Shown here in pieces: positions 61,523 through 64,000 of a stretch of 64,000 nt of DNA. The notes beneath the pieces were generated by a model, which had not been told where the DNA came from, made no database searches, and was given only the letters and a program-made list of their open reading frames with translations. Position numbers and translations under genes: made by a program. The number at the start of each line of letters is the position of its first letter. The first letter of the stretch is position 1. This DNA comes from Streptomyces iranensis (GTDB lineage: Bacteria > Actinomycetota > Actinomycetes > Streptomycetales > Streptomycetaceae): positions 62,001 through 126,000 of the forward strand of contig NZ_JAGGLR010000014.1 in assembly GCF_017874715.1 (NCBI RefSeq), read 5' to 3'.

Positions 61523-61537
61523 GTAGACAGTGTCCAT
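61523..61537. promoter_or_regulatory. TetR operator candidate 2, overlapping the start codon
   Basis: GTAGACA-G-TGTCCAT, same half-site with a decayed right arm; it covers the first two bases of the ATG at 61536. Binding here would block translation initiation or a near-leaderless transcript start. Confidence 0.65.
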
Positions 61538-62126
61538 GGCTGAGCGTGAGCAGGACACAGGTCTCCGGTCCCGGTTGGTGGACGTCGGAGTGGAGCTGGT
61601 GGACGAGGAGGGCGTCGGGGCCCTTTCGCTGCGGGAGATCGCCCGCCGGGCCGGGGTGTCCCACGGGGCCCCGCGGCGGTACTTCCCGACACACCTGTCC
61701 CTGCTGTCCGCCATCGCGCGACGCGGCTTCGAGAGCCTGGCCGCCCAGGCCGGTGAGGCGATCGCCGCCCATGAGGGCGATCCACGTGCGCAGTTGACGG
61801 CGCTGGCGCGGAGCTGGCTCGACTTCGCGCTGACCAACCGCGGCATGTTCGAGCTGATGTTCCGTCACGATCTGCTACGGAGCGACCACTTGGGCCTGCG
61901 GGAGACGAGTCTGCCGCTCTTCGCCACCCTCGTCGACCTGGTGGCCGGGGTGCGGCCGGACTCCGGCGCGGAGCCACGGATCGTCGCGGGTGCGCTGTGG
62001 GCGAATCTGCACGGCATCGCCCAACTGTGGGGCTGGGGCAGCCTTCAGCTCGCGGTGGGAGGCGACGATCCCGAGCCGCTGCTGCGGGCCGCGCTCGACG
62101 CACACCTCGGCCCGGAGGCCCGATGA
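61536..62126 (+). CDS. TetR-family regulator of the adjacent efflux pump
   Basis: 196 aa. HTH: LREIARRAGVSHGAPRRYFP preceded by GLRSRLVDVGVELVDEEGVG. The C-terminal domain (WLDFALTNRGMFELMFRHDL) is of the TetR_C_13/WHG type. Stop overlaps the MFS start by 4 bp (ATGA). Two GTAGACA palindromes lie at its 5' end, and no conventional ribosome site is seen, so a short or leaderless transcript is possible. Likely a repressor of its own operon, induced by the drug exported by the pump. Confidence 0.93.
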   Translation: MAEREQDTGLRSRLVDVGVELVDEEGVGALSLREIARRAGVSHGAPRRYFPTHLSLLSAIARRGFESLAAQAGEAIAAHEGDPRAQLTALARSWLDFALTNRGMFELMFRHDLLRSDHLGLRETSLPLFATLVDLVAGVRPDSGAEPRIVAGALWANLHGIAQLWGWGSLQLAVGGDDPEPLLRAALDAHLGPEAR

Positions 62127-63628
62127 GCTCCCCGCGCGGACGGCGCCTCACCCTCGTCGCGAGCGTCACCGGAGCCGTGATCGTCGCCCTGGACGGCACC
62201 GTGCTGACCGTCGCCCAGCCCCGGCTGCAACGGGACCTCCATGCCACGTTCGCCCAGGTGCAGTGGACCAGTACGGGATATCTGATCGCCGTGGCGAGTC
62301 TGCTGGTCTTCGCGGGCCGCCTCGGCGACCGCTACGGCCACCGACGCGTCTTCGCCCTCGGAATGCTGGGCTTCGGCGCCGCCTCGGCGGGCATCGGGCT
62401 CGCGGGCGGCATCGGCTGGGTGATCGGACTGCGGGTCGCCCAGGGGGTTTTCGGGGCGCTGCTGCAACCCGCCACCCTCGGGATGCTGCGGGCCGCGTAT
62501 CCGCCCGAACGGCTCGGCCGGCCCGTCGCGGTGCGGACCGGTGCCATCGGGCTGGCGGCCGTGGCCGGTCCGCTGGTCGGCGGGGCGCTGACCACCCATC
62601 TGGGGTGGCGGGCGGTGTTCTTCGTCAATGTCGCGCCCGCCCTCGCCATGGGTCTGGCGGCACTCGCCGTCCGGGCCCCTTCGGCACTCGCCGTCCGCCC
62701 TCCGGCTGCGCCCCGTGAGACCGCCCGGCCGCGGCTCGATCTGCCCGGTGCGGGCCTGCTCGCGGTGGCGCTCGCCGGGCTGGTGCACACGCTCGTCGGC
62801 ATCCCGGAAACCGGCTGGACCGTGGCGACCGCGCTCGGGCTCGGGTGCGCCGTGTCGGCCGGGGGCGTCTTCGTACGGCATGAGCGCCGGACGGCGGATC
62901 CGCTGGTGCCGCCGGGCGTGCTGCGGTCGGGCACCGCGGGCCCGGCGCTCGGTGTGCTGGTGGCCGCGTCGGCAGCACTATTCGGGGCGCTGTTCCTCGG
63001 CACGTACTACCTCCAGGACGTGCTCGCGCTGGATCCGTTCGACAGCGGGCTGCGGGCGTTGCCGCTCGCGGTGATGATGGTGCTGGGCGCGCCGGTGGCG
63101 GCGCTGTTGACGCGCCGTCAGGGGCCTCGCCGGACGGCGGTGGCGGGGATGGTTCTGGTGGCGGCCGGTGTGCTGCTGATGTCCCGTCTCGGCCGGGGCT
63201 CGGGCGCGGAGGTGACCGGTGGCTGCTTCCTCCTGCTGGGCGCGGGTTTCGCCACCGTGATGGTCACCGCGACCACCGTCGTCGTGCGCGACGCGTCCGT
63301 GGACACCGCCGGGGTGGCGGGCGGGCTCCAGCAGACCGCCATGAACATCGGGCCCGCGCTGGGGGTCGCCGCCGCGACCACGCTGATGAGCGTGGCCGGG
63401 CGGGGGGACACCGCCGGACGGCCGCCTGGCGACGGGCCGCGCTGGGCGGCCGATGTCTTCCTCTCGGCGATGGGACCGGCGCTGACGGTCCTCGCGGCCG
63501 TGGCCGCGGCCGGTGTGCTGCCGGCCACCAGGCTGCCCGGCCGTGCGGCGGCGCGGCGGCCCGGGGATCAGCCGGTGGAAGAGCTCCCGGACGGGCCCCC
63601 GAGGTCCGAGATCGCGTCGAGCGCCTGA
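62123..63628 (+). CDS. MFS drug efflux transporter, DHA2 (14-TM) family
   Basis: 501 aa, about 14 TM segments. DHA2 motifs: VALDGTVLTVAQPRLQRDL in TM1, WTSTGYLIAVASLLVFAGRL, GDRYGHRR loop, and the antiporter motif C region AVAGPLVGGALTTHLGWRAV. It exports cationic or hydrophobic drugs by proton exchange. Translationally coupled to the TetR gene. Its 3' end overlaps the convergent Dabb gene by 61 bp. Confidence 0.94.
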   Translation: MSSPRGRRLTLVASVTGAVIVALDGTVLTVAQPRLQRDLHATFAQVQWTSTGYLIAVASLLVFAGRLGDRYGHRRVFALGMLGFGAASAGIGLAGGIGWVIGLRVAQGVFGALLQPATLGMLRAAYPPERLGRPVAVRTGAIGLAAVAGPLVGGALTTHLGWRAVFFVNVAPALAMGLAALAVRAPSALAVRPPAAPRETARPRLDLPGAGLLAVALAGLVHTLVGIPETGWTVATALGLGCAVSAGGVFVRHERRTADPLVPPGVLRSGTAGPALGVLVAASAALFGALFLGTYYLQDVLALDPFDSGLRALPLAVMMVLGAPVAALLTRRQGPRRTAVAGMVLVAAGVLLMSRLGRGSGAEVTGGCFLLLGAGFATVMVTATTVVVRDASVDTAGVAGGLQQTAMNIGPALGVAAATTLMSVAGRGDTAGRPPGDGPRWAADVFLSAMGPALTVLAAVAAAGVLPATRLPGRAAARRPGDQPVEELPDGPPRSEIASSA

Positions 63629-63987
63629 CCCCACCGCGGGTGCGTCGCCACCTTCTTCAGATGCATGCCCATGACCCGTTCGCCGAGCGTGGGGTCCATG
63701 TCGTCCGACAGCTGGAACGCCGAGAGCTTCGCGATATGGGGGAGGATCTCGTCGTCGCCCGCGATGTGCACCGGGTCGTGCAGATACCGGTCCAGTGCCT
63801 CCAGATCGGCCACCGCCGCGCAGTAGGCGTGGGTGAAGCCCTCGGCGGAGTCGCCGAGGAACTGGCCGGCGGTGGAGAACGAGACCGCCTCCACCGCGCC
63901 CGTCCGGCGCATCGCCGCCAGAACCTTGGCCTTCTCCTTCTCCGTCGTGCCGTCCTTGAAACTGAACCGCAACACATTGACCAGCAT
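63568..63987 (-). CDS. Dabb (stress-responsive alpha/beta barrel) domain protein
   Basis: 139 aa: VNVLRFSFKDGTTEKEKAKV, then FTHAYCAAVADLEALDRYLH and a DPVHIAGDD segment, which is the Dabb dimeric alpha/beta barrel pattern. AAGGGAA is upstream of the ATG. The C terminus overlaps the end of the MFS gene in antisense over 61 bp. Function in the family is varied (stress proteins, cyclases) and cannot be fixed here. Confidence 0.85.
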   Translation of the reverse strand: MLVNVLRFSFKDGTTEKEKAKVLAAMRRTGAVEAVSFSTAGQFLGDSAEGFTHAYCAAVADLEALDRYLHDPVHIAGDDEILPHIAKLSAFQLSDDMDPTLGERVMGMHLKKVATHPRWGQALDAISDLGGPSGSSSTG

Positions 63988-64000
63988 GGGTGGTTCCCTT

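Overview
The window is very GC-rich (about 72% by eye). It has Streptomyces-type codon use, rare TTA codons, Tat signal peptides, an ABC sugar importer with no ATPase of its own, and roadblock, MmyB-type and SseB-like genes. I read it as an accessory stretch of a Streptomyces chromosome. The intergenic GGGGCTGCGCCCC-like repeats suggest the hygroscopicus/violaceusniger group, but that is inference only.

1-14119: a minus-strand operon. In order of transcription it encodes a membrane-anchored protein resembling the N2/N3 domains of copper amine oxidases, a secreted copper amine oxidase catalytic domain, a stand-alone penicillin-binding-protein-type thioesterase (SurE-like), and a large NRPS (A-T | C-A-T-E | C-A-T-E...) that runs off the left edge. 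TTA codons occur in the thioesterase (codon 2) and the NRPS (codon 2187), so bldA control is likely. A divergent gene for a small zinc-ribbon/HhH protein, also with a TTA codon, lies at the right border. This looks like a non-ribosomal, probably cyclic peptide cluster with an extracytoplasmic amine oxidase.

14209-25711: an SDR/TetR pair with two operator-like palindromes. Then come a cupin regulator, an FAD amine/amino-acid oxidase, an MHS transporter, an amino-acid permease, an M20 deacylase, a PucR regulator, a GNAT acyltransferase and an N-succinylamino-acid racemase. The acyltransferase, racemase and deacylase match the known irreversible D- to L-amino-acid pathway.

25733-37751: mixed functions: P450 with an MmyB-type regulator and SDR, a 25-bp tandem repeat block, an ECF41-like sigma factor with a TTA-containing small membrane protein, an OYE-family enzyme with an altered active site, uppP, an sseB-like gene, an IclR-glpK pair, an anti-sigma-type ATPase and a second P450.

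37888-53919: two sugar-acid modules, each run by a LysR regulator: galactarate/talarate dehydratase + GntP permease + glucarate dehydratase, and hydroxyacid dehydrogenase + MLE-like enolase + ABC importer + TIM-barrel isomerase. Between them lie three roadblock/LC7 proteins with a DUF4388-like protein, and a DUF4142 protein.

54034-63987: secreted carbohydrate and phosphate enzymes (beta-helix protein, GH92 mannosidase, purple acid phosphatase, lyase-like protein), an FhaA-N-type protein, a MarR regulator, a TetR-MFS efflux pair with two operator palindromes, and a Dabb-family protein. I see no tRNA, rRNA, CRISPR array or transposase.
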